Assembly: GCF_030145815.1 (NCBI RefSeq)
Contig: NZ_JAIXHL010000012.1
Location: 96,174-160,173, forward strand
DNA length: 64,000 bases
Source: Sphingomonas sp.
GTDB taxonomy: Bacteria > Pseudomonadota > Alphaproteobacteria > Sphingomonadales > Sphingomonadaceae
Direction of reading: 5' to 3'
In this document: positions 6,611 through 13,971 of the stretch, in pieces
How positions within the stretch are numbered: the stretch's first letter is position 1
How the letters are laid out: each line of letters begins with the position of its first letter
The notes under the pieces: model-generated
Databases searched by the model: none
What the model saw: only the letters and a program-made list of their open reading frames with translations
What the model was told of the DNA's origin: nothing
Program-made: the position numbers and the translations under genes

Positions 6611-9601
6611 GTGCAAGCGTGGCATCGGCTGTTAGCGCTGCTCTTGGCCCTGGCCTGTCCCATGTTGCTGGCCGCGCGCGATGCGCCCGCAGGCTTTGAC
6701 GGCTTCATCCACCGCGCCTGGACCAGCGACGACGGCGTCCCCGACTTCGTCCAGTCGCTGGCGCAGACGCCGGACGGATTTCTGTGGCTCGGCACCTATG
6801 AGGGGCTGTTCCGTTTCGATGGCGTCAGCTTCGAGGCTGTGCCGGTGGCCCCCGGCCATCCGCCCGGCGCGATTCCGGTCAGCGCGGTCACGGTCACGCG
6901 ACGCGGGCAGCTATGGGTCGGCTATGCCGGCGGCGCGGGCGTCGAGGCGATGCGCGACGGGCGGCTGGTGCGGATGCACATGCCCGACCCGCCCGGCGAG
7001 GTGACCGGCATCCATGAGGGACAGGATGGCGCGATCTGGGTCGTCGGCGGGCGCGGGCGGCGCGCGCTCAAGCGCTTTGCCAATGGCCGCTGGGAATTGA
7101 TCGACGCGCGGCGCAGTGTGCCCGACAACGAACATGTCGCAAGCCTGATGGTCGCGCGGGACGGCGTGGTGTGGTTGGCCATGCAGTCGCGGCTGCTGTT
7201 CCTGCGTCCGGGTTCGACGCGGTTCGAGGCGACTCCGCTGCGCATCGCGGCGGGCGCGAGCATGGCGCAGGATGCGCGCGGGCGCATCTGGCTGGCCGAT
7301 CAGGCGGGAACGCGGATGCTGCCCGATTATCCGGCCGGAGCAACGCGCGCCGCCGACCCGCGCGTGTATCCCCCGGTGGCCGATATCCGCTACACATCGC
7401 TGCTCGCCGAACCGGGCGGCGCGCTGTGGGGGACAACCTATACCGGTGGGGTTTTTCGAATCGCAACGCCCGCCACCGGGCCGTTGGCGCAGCCCCCGGC
7501 TTTTCGCACCGATCACGGGCTGAGTTCCAATCAGGCGATGGCGGTGCTGCGCGACCGGGAAGGCAGCATCTGGGTCGCCACCGAGGCGGGGCTGGACCAG
7601 TTCCGTCCGGCCAATCTGGTCGCGCTTGCCAGCCCGCCACGCAGTTCCCCGACCGGCTATCTGACCGCAACCGATGTGGCGGGCATAACCTGGTTCATCG
7701 CCCGCGACCGGCTGTATCGCGTCGACCGAGAGGCGGAGCCGGTCGCCGTCGCGGGCGACGTTTCCGGCGCACGGGCGCTGTGCGCCGATCCCGGCGGCGG
7801 GCTGTGGGTCGATCGCCCGGGGCGCATGGTTCGCATGCGCGAGGGGCGGACGGTCGACACGCGCGCGCTGCCCGCCGGCGAAGTATTCGGATGCGGGGTC
7901 GATGGGCGCGGGCAGCTGTGGGTGGCGCGGTTCGGGCGGGGTGTCGGGATCGCCAGCGCAACCGGCTGGCGGGACGTTCCCGTCCCCGGGCCGGAGCGCC
8001 GTCGCCCGCAGGATATCGTGATCGACCGACAGGGGCGCGCGGTCATCATCCTCGATCGCCGCGCGGTGATGCGGGTCGAGGAAGGACGGACGCGCCTATG
8101 GTCCAATGCGCAGATCGGGGTCGCCGGCCTGACGGTCGTCTATGACAGCGTCGGCGGGCTGATCATCGGCGGCGGCACCGGCCTTGCGCGGTGGAACAGG
8201 CGCGGGTTCGACCGGCTGTCGATCGAGCAGCATCCATGGCTGCGCGGCGTGCGCGGCATCGTCCAGACGTCGGGCGGAATGACCTGGATGGTCAACAATC
8301 GCGGCGTGATCCGGATGCGCACCGCCGAACTCGACCGCGCCTTCCGCGCGCCGCGCACGCCGATCGCCCATGCGCTGTTCGACGAGCAGGATGGCTTTGC
8401 CAGCCGCACGCAAGGCTCGGACGGGTTGCAGCTCACGCAGGGCGGAGACGGTCGGCTGTGGGTGCTGACGCGCCAGGGGGTCATCCGGATCGACCCGACC
8501 AAGCTGGGCCGCAACACCACCCCACCGCTGGTCGCGATCCGCGCGGTGACGGCCAATGGCGTGCGTCATGTCGATCCGGTGACGCTGACGTTGCCAGCCG
8601 GGACCAGCCGGTTGGCGATCGATTATAGCGGCCTCAGCCTGGCCGAGCCGGGGCGGGTGCGGTTTCGCATGCGGCTGACAGGGGTGGATGGCGACTGGAT
8701 CGATCCGGGCGAGCGGCGTCAGGCATTCTACACCAATCTCGGCCCCGGCCGGTACCGGTTCGAGGTGATGGCGGCGAACAATGACGGCGTTTGGAATCCG
8801 GTCCCGACCAGCGTCACGCTGACCATCCCGCCTACGTTCATCCAAACCCCACTGTTCGCGCTGATCTGTCTGATTGCAGCGGGTGCGTTGGCGACATTGC
8901 TGTTCCGCCTGCGGCTGCGGGCGCTTGCCCGCGGCATCCGCGCGCAGATGGCCGAGCGGATGCGCGAGCGCGAACGTATCGCGCGCGAACTGCACGATAC
9001 GCTGCTTCAGTCGGTACAGGCGTTGATCCTCCGGCTGCATCTGGTGGCCGAAGAACTGCCCAAACGCGGCGCACCGCGTCGTGCGATCGAGGACGCACTC
9101 GACCGCGCGGAAGAGGTGCTGGAGGAAGCGCGCGACCGGGTGCGCGACTTGCGCAAGCCGACCGGCGATTCCGATGCGCTCGACCAGCGGCTGCTGGATA
9201 TTGTGAGCAAGCAGGGCTTTCCGCCCGACCTGGCGATCCGTGTCGAGAGCGAGGGCCAACCCCGTTACCTCGACCCCCTTGTCTTCGAGGAGGTCGCCAA
9301 TGTGGCGGGCGAGGCGCTGTTCAACATCCGCAGGCACGCCGGGGCGCGGACGGTGTCGATCCTGGTTGCATGGCGTGCGCATGCGCTGTGCGTCCGCTTT
9401 CGCGACGATGGCGTGGGGATCCCGCCGCAGATCCTGCAAAGCGGGCAGCGCGAGGGGCATTTCGGCCTCCCCTCGATGCGCGAACGCGCCCACCGGATCG
9501 GCGGCGAGTTGAGCATCACGCCCGCCCCGGGCGGCGGCACCGATGTCATGCTGATCGTCCCGGCATCGATCGCCTATGCGCGTGGAGGTGACGATGAGTG
9601 A
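6611..9601 (+). CDS. Hybrid-propeller sensor histidine kinase (two-component regulator propeller, Y_Y_Y, HisKA_3)
   Basis: About 996 residues. Order: signal or anchor helix (WHRLLALLLALACPMLLAA), a long sensor of repeated propeller blades (DGFLWLGTYEGLFRFDG, GSIWVATEAGLDQF and similar) to about residue 650, a Y_Y_Y domain (YTNLGPGRYRFEVMAANNDG), one membrane helix about 745-765, a coiled region, then HisKA_3 with phospho-acceptor His about 794 (RELHDTLLQSVQ) and HATPase to the end. The sensor should face the periplasm. Start uncertain: GTG 6611 fits the signal peptide but lacks a strong ribosome site, TTG 6605 is an alternative. It overlaps the response regulator by eight bases. The ligand is unknown. 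Confidence 0.88.
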   Translation: MQAWHRLLALLLALACPMLLAARDAPAGFDGFIHRAWTSDDGVPDFVQSLAQTPDGFLWLGTYEGLFRFDGVSFEAVPVAPGHPPGAIPVSAVTVTRRGQLWVGYAGGAGVEAMRDGRLVRMHMPDPPGEVTGIHEGQDGAIWVVGGRGRRALKRFANGRWELIDARRSVPDNEHVASLMVARDGVVWLAMQSRLLFLRPGSTRFEATPLRIAAGASMAQDARGRIWLADQAGTRMLPDYPAGATRAADPRVYPPVADIRYTSLLAEPGGALWGTTYTGGVFRIATPATGPLAQPPAFRTDHGLSSNQAMAVLRDREGSIWVATEAGLDQFRPANLVALASPPRSSPTGYLTATDVAGITWFIARDRLYRVDREAEPVAVAGDVSGARALCADPGGGLWVDRPGRMVRMREGRTVDTRALPAGEVFGCGVDGRGQLWVARFGRGVGIASATGWRDVPVPGPERRRPQDIVIDRQGRAVIILDRRAVMRVEEGRTRLWSNAQIGVAGLTVVYDSVGGLIIGGGTGLARWNRRGFDRLSIEQHPWLRGVRGIVQTSGGMTWMVNNRGVIRMRTAELDRAFRAPRTPIAHALFDEQDGFASRTQGSDGLQLTQGGDGRLWVLTRQGVIRIDPTKLGRNTTPPLVAIRAVTANGVRHVDPVTLTLPAGTSRLAIDYSGLSLAEPGRVRFRMRLTGVDGDWIDPGERRQAFYTNLGPGRYRFEVMAANNDGVWNPVPTSVTLTIPPTFIQTPLFALICLIAAGALATLLFRLRLRALARGIRAQMAERMRERERIARELHDTLLQSVQALILRLHLVAEELPKRGAPRRAIEDALDRAEEVLEEARDRVRDLRKPTGDSDALDQRLLDIVSKQGFPPDLAIRVESEGQPRYLDPLVFEEVANVAGEALFNIRRHAGARTVSILVAWRAHALCVRFRDDGVGIPPQILQSGQREGHFGLPSMRERAHRIGGELSITPAPGGGTDVMLIVPASIAYARGGDDE

Positions 9602-10223
9602 GGCTGGCTCCATCCGGGTGCTCGTTGTCGATGACCATCCGATGCTGCGCGAGGGGATCGTCGCGGTGATCGAGCGGCAGGCGGACATGACGGTGGTCGG
9701 CGAGGCCAGCGACGGCTTGGAGGCAATTGCGCGCTTTTCCGAACTAAACCCCGACGTCACGCTGATGGACCTGCAGATGCCAGGTGCCAGCGGGTTCGCG
9801 GCAATCGAGGGCATCCGCGCCCGCGCGCCGCGCGCGCCGATCCTGGTGCTCACCACCTATCCCGGCGACAGCCAGGCGCTGCGCGCGCTCAAGGCCGGGG
9901 CGAATGGCTATTTGCTCAAAAGCTGCATCCGCCGCGAATTGATCGACGCGATCCGCGCGGTGCATGCCGGCCGCCGTCCGATCAGCGCCGAGATCGCGCA
10001 GGAAATCGCCGCGCACGCGCTCGACGAACGCCTGACCGACCGCGAAGTCGCGATCCTGAAGCTAGTCGCCGAGGGCCATCCCAACAAACAAGTCGCATGG
10101 CGGCTGCAGGTGTCGACCGACACGGTCAAGGCGCATCTCAAGAACATCTTCGCCAAGCTCGACGTGAACGACCGGACCCAGGCGGTGATCATCGCGGCGC
10201 GACGCGGCTATATCGACCTTTGA
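9594..10223 (+). CDS. NarL/FixJ family response regulator
   Basis: 209 residues. Receiver domain with acidic pair in VVDDHP (residues 12-14), phospho-acceptor Asp59 in LMDLQMPG, switch Thr in VLTTYPG and Lys in LKAGANGYLLKS. LuxR-type helix-turn-helix at about residues 150-200 (LTDREVAILKLVAEG, then TVKAHLKNIFAKL). ATG 9594 is chosen because GGAGGTG sits right upstream; an earlier in-frame ATG at 9576 has no such site. It is the partner of the kinase with which it overlaps. Its targets are not visible; the divergent hydrolase is one candidate. Confidence 0.92.
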   Translation: MSEAGSIRVLVVDDHPMLREGIVAVIERQADMTVVGEASDGLEAIARFSELNPDVTLMDLQMPGASGFAAIEGIRARAPRAPILVLTTYPGDSQALRALKAGANGYLLKSCIRRELIDAIRAVHAGRRPISAEIAQEIAAHALDERLTDREVAILKLVAEGHPNKQVAWRLQVSTDTVKAHLKNIFAKLDVNDRTQAVIIAARRGYIDL

Positions 10224-10225
10224 AA

Positions 10226-10302
10226 TGGTGTCCCGGAGAGGATTCGAACCTCCGACCTGCAGTTTAGGAAACTGTTGCTCTATCCTGCTGAGCTACCGGG
10301 AC
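10226..10302 (-). tRNA. tRNA-Arg (anticodon CCU)
   Basis: Reading the minus strand from 10302: acceptor GTCCCGG, D arm GCTC...GAGC, anticodon loop TTCCTAA giving CCU, T arm GGAGG-TTCGAAT-CCTCT, acceptor CCGGGAC, discriminator A and an encoded CCA. 77 nt in all, fully cloverleaf. It decodes AGG, a rare Arg codon in GC-rich alphaproteobacteria. Its 3' end lies two bases after the stop of the convergent response regulator gene. Confidence 0.97.
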
Positions 10303-10336
10303 ACTGCGGGCTGGTTAAGAGCAGAGGGCCACGCGG

Positions 10337-10774
10337 TCAATTGCACTGCTCCGGCGGGATGACCGGGAGCGGCAGGGGCGCGACGGGGACGCCATCTTCG
10401 ATCAGCGCCTTGGCTTCGGCCAGGCTGGTCTGGCCGTGGATCGGGGCGGCGGCTTCCTCGCCCGCATGCATCGCGCGCGCCTTGTCGGCGAAGGACATGC
10501 CGACCCATTGCGAGCCTTCGAGCATTTTGGCCTGAGCCTGTGCGAGTGCGGCCATCAACGCTTTGGGGTCGGGGATCGCCGCTGCGGGCGTGGCGGGCGC
10601 GCGGTTGCCCTTGGCGGGGATGTTGGGGGCCATCACCGCCTTGGCGATGTCGGCGTCGCCGCAGATCGGGCAGGTGAGCAGGCCGCGCGCGCGCTGGTCC
10701 TCATAATCGGCGCTCGAGCCGAACCATGCCTCGAACACATGGGCGTGGGTGCATTTGAGGTCGAACACGATCAT
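10337..10774 (-). CDS. DUF1178 family protein
   Basis: 145 residues. The N-terminus MIVFDLKC...HVFEAWFGSSADYEDQ and the CPICGD motif (residues 35-40) are hallmarks of DUF1178, a small alphaproteobacterial and betaproteobacterial family. Two further features of the family are the Ala/Pro linker (59-70) and the C-terminal segment beginning EGSQWVG with a FADKARAMHAGE helix. The Cys pair suggests metal binding, but no function is established. ATGA overlap with the nitrilase-family gene upstream, so co-translated with it. Confidence 0.85.
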   Translation of the reverse strand: MIVFDLKCTHAHVFEAWFGSSADYEDQRARGLLTCPICGDADIAKAVMAPNIPAKGNRAPATPAAAIPDPKALMAALAQAQAKMLEGSQWVGMSFADKARAMHAGEEAAAPIHGQTSLAEAKALIEDGVPVAPLPLPVIPPEQCN

Positions 10775-11595
10775 GCGCGGGTGACCGGTGGGATCGGGCG
10801 GCGATGCGCGATGGCGGGGACGCGGCTTCGCACTTCGGTGACGCGCGCGGGGTCGATTTCCACGAAGCCGAGGCCGGCTGGTTCGCCCATATCGAGCAGG
10901 ATTTCGCCCCAGGGGTCGATCGCGAGGCTGTGGCCATAGGTGCTGCGGCCGTCGGCGTGCGTGCCGGTCTGCGCGGCGGCGATGACGTGCACGCCGGCCT
11001 CGATCGCGCGGGCGCGCAGGAGCGTGTGCCAATGCGCCGCGCCGGTGGGTCGGGTGAAAGCCGCGGGGACGGCGAGCAGCGTCGCGCCGGCATCGGTCAG
11101 CGCGCGGTAGAGATCGGGGAAGCGGATGTCGTAACAGATCGACAGTCCGAGCGGGCCGAGCGGCGTGTCCACCACCACCGCGCGGTCGCCGGGGGCATAG
11201 GCGTCGGATTCGCGCCAGCGCTCGCCGGTGGGCAGATCGACGTCAAACAGATGGAGCTTGTCATAGGAGGCGCGGATCGCGCCGTCCGCGTCGATCACGA
11301 AGCCGCGATTGACGAAGCGGCCGTCATCGCCGCGCAGGGCGAGCGAGCCGAGCTGAACCCAGATGCCGTGGCGCGCGGCAGCGTCTCGCACGGCGGCGAG
11401 GACCGGATCGTCATCTTGCGCCACGATCGACGCCGCGCCGCGCGCACGATCGCGATCGAGCAGGCCCGACATTTCGGGGGTGAACAGCATCGCCGCGCCC
11501 TCCCCCGCCGCTGACGCGATGCCATTAACGAGCGTGCGGGCATTGGCCAGCGGATCGATGCCGCTGGTCATTTGAAGGATCGCTGCGCGGGTCAC
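10771..11595 (-). CDS. Carbon-nitrogen hydrolase (Nit/omega-amidase family)
   Basis: 274 residues with the complete nitrilase-superfamily triad: Glu41 in FTPEMSG, Lys113 in YDKLHLFDVD and Cys154 in SICYDIRFPDLYR. The DxRFPxLYR context fits the Nit1/Nit2 branch, whose members remove the amide from deaminated glutathione or act as omega-amidase. Cytoplasmic. Being between a glutaredoxin gene and DUF1178 with ATGA overlaps on both sides agrees with a glutathione-repair role, but this is inference. Confidence 0.9.
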   Translation of the reverse strand: MTRAAILQMTSGIDPLANARTLVNGIASAAGEGAAMLFTPEMSGLLDRDRARGAASIVAQDDDPVLAAVRDAAARHGIWVQLGSLALRGDDGRFVNRGFVIDADGAIRASYDKLHLFDVDLPTGERWRESDAYAPGDRAVVVDTPLGPLGLSICYDIRFPDLYRALTDAGATLLAVPAAFTRPTGAAHWHTLLRARAIEAGVHVIAAAQTGTHADGRSTYGHSLAIDPWGEILLDMGEPAGLGFVEIDPARVTEVRSRVPAIAHRRPIPPVTRA

Positions 11596-11849
11596 GCGTT
11601 GAGCAAAGCGTCCAGCTTGCCCTCACGCTCCAGCGCCATGAGGTCGTCGGAACCGCCGATATGCGCGCCGTCGATGAAGATCTGCGGCACGGTGGTGCGG
11701 CCATTGGCGCGCTGAATCATCTCCTGCCGCTTGGGCCCTCCCATGGTGAGGTCGAATTCCTCATAGTCCGCACCCTTGCTATCGAGCAGCGTCTTGGCGC
11801 GGTGGCAGTAACCGCAAAATGCCTTGGTGTAGATTTCGATCTTGGCCAT
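11592..11849 (-). CDS. grxC: Glutaredoxin 3
   Basis: 85 residues. Dithiol active site C12-G-Y-C15 near the N-terminus, cis-Pro in TVPQIFIDG and the GGSDDL segment that binds glutathione, all in the standard spacing for GrxC. The ATG at 11849 was chosen over longer in-frame starts because it gives the usual family start MAKIEIYTK. It reduces protein and ribonucleotide-reductase disulfides with glutathione. Overlaps the nitrilase-family gene by ATGA; comF lies 31 bases upstream. Confidence 0.93.
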   Translation of the reverse strand: MAKIEIYTKAFCGYCHRAKTLLDSKGADYEEFDLTMGGPKRQEMIQRANGRTTVPQIFIDGAHIGGSDDLMALEREGKLDALLNA

Positions 11850-11880
11850 GGTCCCGAGTTGTGGATCGCGACCGCGCTTG

Positions 11881-12612
11881 TCAATCCGCGTCCTCACCGT
11901 CGATCACCCGCGCCCAGCACAGGATCGTCACGCTGCGCGCGGCGGCGCGCTTGAGGAGGCGGGCGCAGGCGGTGGTGGTTGCGCCACTGGTGTGGACGTC
12001 GTCGACCAGAATGATCGCCTTTCCACGAACGGCTTCCCTGGCTCCGGGAGCGAGCGCGAAGGCTCCCGCAACCGCCTTGGCGCGCCCGCGCGGGCCGAGG
12101 CCGCGCAGCACCGGGGTTGCCTTGATTCGGCGGAGCAGGTCGGGCGCGACCGGCACGCCCGATGCAGTGCCGAGCGCGCGGGCGATCAACAGCGCCTGAT
12201 TGAACCCCCTCCCCCAGATTCGCCAGCGATGCAGCGGCACCGGGATCAGCAGCTCGGCATCTTCGGGCATGAGGCGCGCCATCAACCGCCCTGCGGTGAC
12301 GGCGAACCCGGTGCGCCCGCCATATTTGAGGCGTAGCGCGAGCGTGCGCGCCGCCGGGCCATAGGCGACCGCGGCGCGCACCCCGTCATGCACCGGGGCA
12401 TCGGCCAGGCATTCGCCGCACTGCGCATCCGGCCCACGGTCGTGCTCGAACGGCAGGTTGCAGGTCGCGCACCAGGGCGGGGCAATCAGACGCATCCCGC
12501 TCCAGCAGGCAGCGCAGAAGCGGTGATCGGCATCGACCACATCGCCACAGCCCGGGCAACGCGGGGGCAGCGCCAGGCCGATCAGGTCGAGCAACATTTG
12601 ACGTGGCCCCAT
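11881..12612 (-). CDS. ComF family phosphoribosyltransferase-like protein
   Basis: 243 residues. N-terminal zinc-ribbon-like region with paired cysteines (CPGC, CAAC, CATC, CGEC, residues about 20-75), then a type I phosphoribosyltransferase fold with the PRPP loop VDDVHTSGATT near the C-terminus and the ComF signature PVPLHRWRIWGRGFNQALL. ComF is needed for DNA uptake in some naturally competent bacteria; in others its role is unknown. ATG 12612 or 12597 are both possible starts. Divergent from the methyltransferase gene. Confidence 0.85.
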   Translation of the reverse strand: MGPRQMLLDLIGLALPPRCPGCGDVVDADHRFCAACWSGMRLIAPPWCATCNLPFEHDRGPDAQCGECLADAPVHDGVRAAVAYGPAARTLALRLKYGGRTGFAVTAGRLMARLMPEDAELLIPVPLHRWRIWGRGFNQALLIARALGTASGVPVAPDLLRRIKATPVLRGLGPRGRAKAVAGAFALAPGAREAVRGKAIILVDDVHTSGATTTACARLLKRAAARSVTILCWARVIDGEDAD

Positions 12613-12655
12613 GCAGCGCTTGTCGCGCGGCGCGCGACGCGGCACAAGCCGCGCC

Positions 12656-13504
12656 GTGACCCCCGCCGCCACCCCGCCCGAGATTTTCGACCGCACCCGC
12701 CGCCGCCTGCGCCGGGATCGCGCCGCACCGGGCTTTGCCGGGTTCGACTTCATCCGCGCATGGATGCTCGACGGGATTGCCGAGCGGCTGGACGCGGTGC
12801 GGCGCGAGTTTCGGGATGTGCTGGATTTGGGCAGTTTCGACGGCGCGTTCGTCCCGCCGCCCGGCGCGAACCTCACGCGGATCGACGCCGGGGCGCGTTT
12901 TGCAGCGGTATCGGGCGGCGTGCAGGCCGATGAGGACCGGCCGCATTCGCCCGAGGGTGCCTATGACCTCGTCGTTTCGGCGGGGGTGCTCGACAGCGTC
13001 AACGACCTGCCCGGCGCGCTGGCGCTTATCCGCCGCTCGCTGCGGCCGGACGGGCTGTTCATGGGCGCGTTTCTGGGTGGGTCGACGCTGGCAACCTTGC
13101 GCAGCGTGATGCTGGAGGCGGAGGGCGACCGGCCGGCGGCGCGGGTGCATCCGCAGGTTGATGTCCGCGCAGCGGGCGACCTGCTGGTCCGCGCCGGATT
13201 CGCGCTGCCGGTGGCGGATGTTGAGACGCTGGAGGTCCGCTATGCCAGCCTGTTCGATCTGGTGCGCGACCTGCGCGGCATGGGCGCGACCAGCCTGCTG
13301 CGCGACCCCGCCCCGCTGACCCGCAGCGCGGTGGCGCGCGCCGCGCAAGCCTTTGCCACACGCGCCGATGGCGAGGGGCGGACCAGCGAGCGGTTCGACG
13401 CGATCTTCGTCACCGGCTGGGCCCCCGATCCCAGCCAGCCCAAACCCGCGCGGCGTGGGTCCGCCAGCGCGTCGCTGGCCGACGCGTTGCGGCCCAAGCC
13501 CTGA
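12656..13504 (+). CDS. SAM-dependent methyltransferase-fold protein (BioC/NDUFAF5-like)
   Basis: 282 residues from GTG 12656. Class I methyltransferase-like fold: DVLDLGSFDG (motif I), YDLVVSAGVLDSVNDLPGAL (motif IV) and a LRPDGLFMGAFLGG strand. The N-terminal IFDRTRRRLRRDRA and the FDLVRDLRGMGATS segment match the NDUFAF5/BioC-like group found beside comF and grxC in alphaproteobacteria; the mitochondrial member modifies a complex I subunit. Motif I is degenerate (GSFDG rather than GxGxG). Substrate not known here. Confidence 0.75.
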   Translation: MTPAATPPEIFDRTRRRLRRDRAAPGFAGFDFIRAWMLDGIAERLDAVRREFRDVLDLGSFDGAFVPPPGANLTRIDAGARFAAVSGGVQADEDRPHSPEGAYDLVVSAGVLDSVNDLPGALALIRRSLRPDGLFMGAFLGGSTLATLRSVMLEAEGDRPAARVHPQVDVRAAGDLLVRAGFALPVADVETLEVRYASLFDLVRDLRGMGATSLLRDPAPLTRSAVARAAQAFATRADGEGRTSERFDAIFVTGWAPDPSQPKPARRGSASASLADALRPKP

Positions 13505-13508
13505 TATC

Positions 13509-13537
13509 TTGACAAAATGGCGCGTTATAGCCATAAA
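13509..13537 (+). promoter_or_regulatory. Putative sigma-70 promoter ahead of the DUF465/terC region
   Basis: TTGACA (13509-13514), 17-base spacer, CATAAA (13532-13537). This is the best promoter match I noticed in the window. Transcription would start at about 13544, exactly where the 48-nt structured element begins, so the element would be the 5' end of the transcript. Confidence 0.6.
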
Positions 13538-13543
13538 CAGCGC

Positions 13544-13591
13544 GCGGACCGGGCCCCTCTGGCGATCCACTTGATCGCGATGTCGGACCGC
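13544..13591 (+). ncRNA. 48-nt structured element, copy A (putative cis-regulatory RNA)
   Basis: Outer stem GCGGACC/GGACCGC (13544-13550 with 13585-13591, one A/A mismatch), 5' junction GGGCCCCTCT (13551-13560), one G, inner stem GCGATC/GATCGC (13562-13567 with 13573-13578) with loop CACTT, 3' junction GATGTC (13579-13584). Copy B upstream of terC has the same segment lengths and identical junctions with a different inner stem. It lies 90 bases before the DUF465 ATG. The function is unknown; a leader RNA or riboswitch-like role is inferred. Confidence 0.6.
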
Positions 13592-13681
13592 ATCGGATGA
13601 CCCCGATGCAGGCTGGGCTTTGTTTGACCGTATCCACCCGCTGACGGCCATCCGATCGATTTCACATCGACAGGAGGCATT

Positions 13682-13864
13682 ATGATGAGTGGCATGTTGT
13701 ACCGTCTGAGCGTCGTCCACCGGAAGCTGGACGAGGAGATTCGCCGCGAAGCGCGGCGACGCAATCCGGACGGGTTTCGGCTGCTGCGGCTCAAGAAGCT
13801 GAAGCTGGCGGTCAAGGACCGTCTGGCCGGCCACTGGAAGCGCACGCTCGTGACCGGGAACTAA
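13682..13864 (+). CDS. DUF465 (YdcH-like) small protein
   Basis: 60 residues, charged and helical. Core LSVVHRKLDEEIRREARRRNP then LRLKKLKLAVKDRL is the DUF465 pattern. A strong ribosome site (CAGGAGG) lies eight bases before ATG 13682; the next codon is also ATG. Family members form short coiled coils of unknown function. It is preceded by element A and followed, 14 bases after its stop, by element B and then terC, so the two genes may be one regulated unit. Confidence 0.85.
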   Translation: MMSGMLYRLSVVHRKLDEEIRREARRRNPDGFRLLRLKKLKLAVKDRLAGHWKRTLVTGN

Positions 13865-13878
13865 CCGAACCACCACCG

Positions 13879-13926
13879 GCGGCCCGGGCCCCTCTGATGC
13901 GCACGATGCGCATGATGTCGGGCCGC
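13879..13926 (+). ncRNA. 48-nt structured element, copy B (putative cis-regulatory RNA of terC)
   Basis: Outer stem GCGGCCC/GGGCCGC (13879-13885 with 13920-13926, extended by one more pair 13878-13927), junction GGGCCCCTCT (13886-13895), one G, inner stem ATGCGC/GCGCAT (13897-13902 with 13908-13913) with loop ACGAT, junction GATGTC (13914-13919). It ends 45 bases before the terC ATG. TerC-family genes in many bacteria are controlled by RNA elements (yybP-ykoY manganese riboswitch, alx pH element), but this sequence does not resemble the yybP-ykoY consensus as I know it. Confidence 0.65.
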
Positions 13927-13971
13927 CATGATGGCGCGCGCAGCGCCTCACCCAACAGGGGCTGATCTACC

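Noticed and set aside
13544..13926. yybP-ykoY manganese riboswitch upstream of terC
   Set aside because: The sequence lacks the conserved purine-rich loop parts I associate with that class; only the location is similar.
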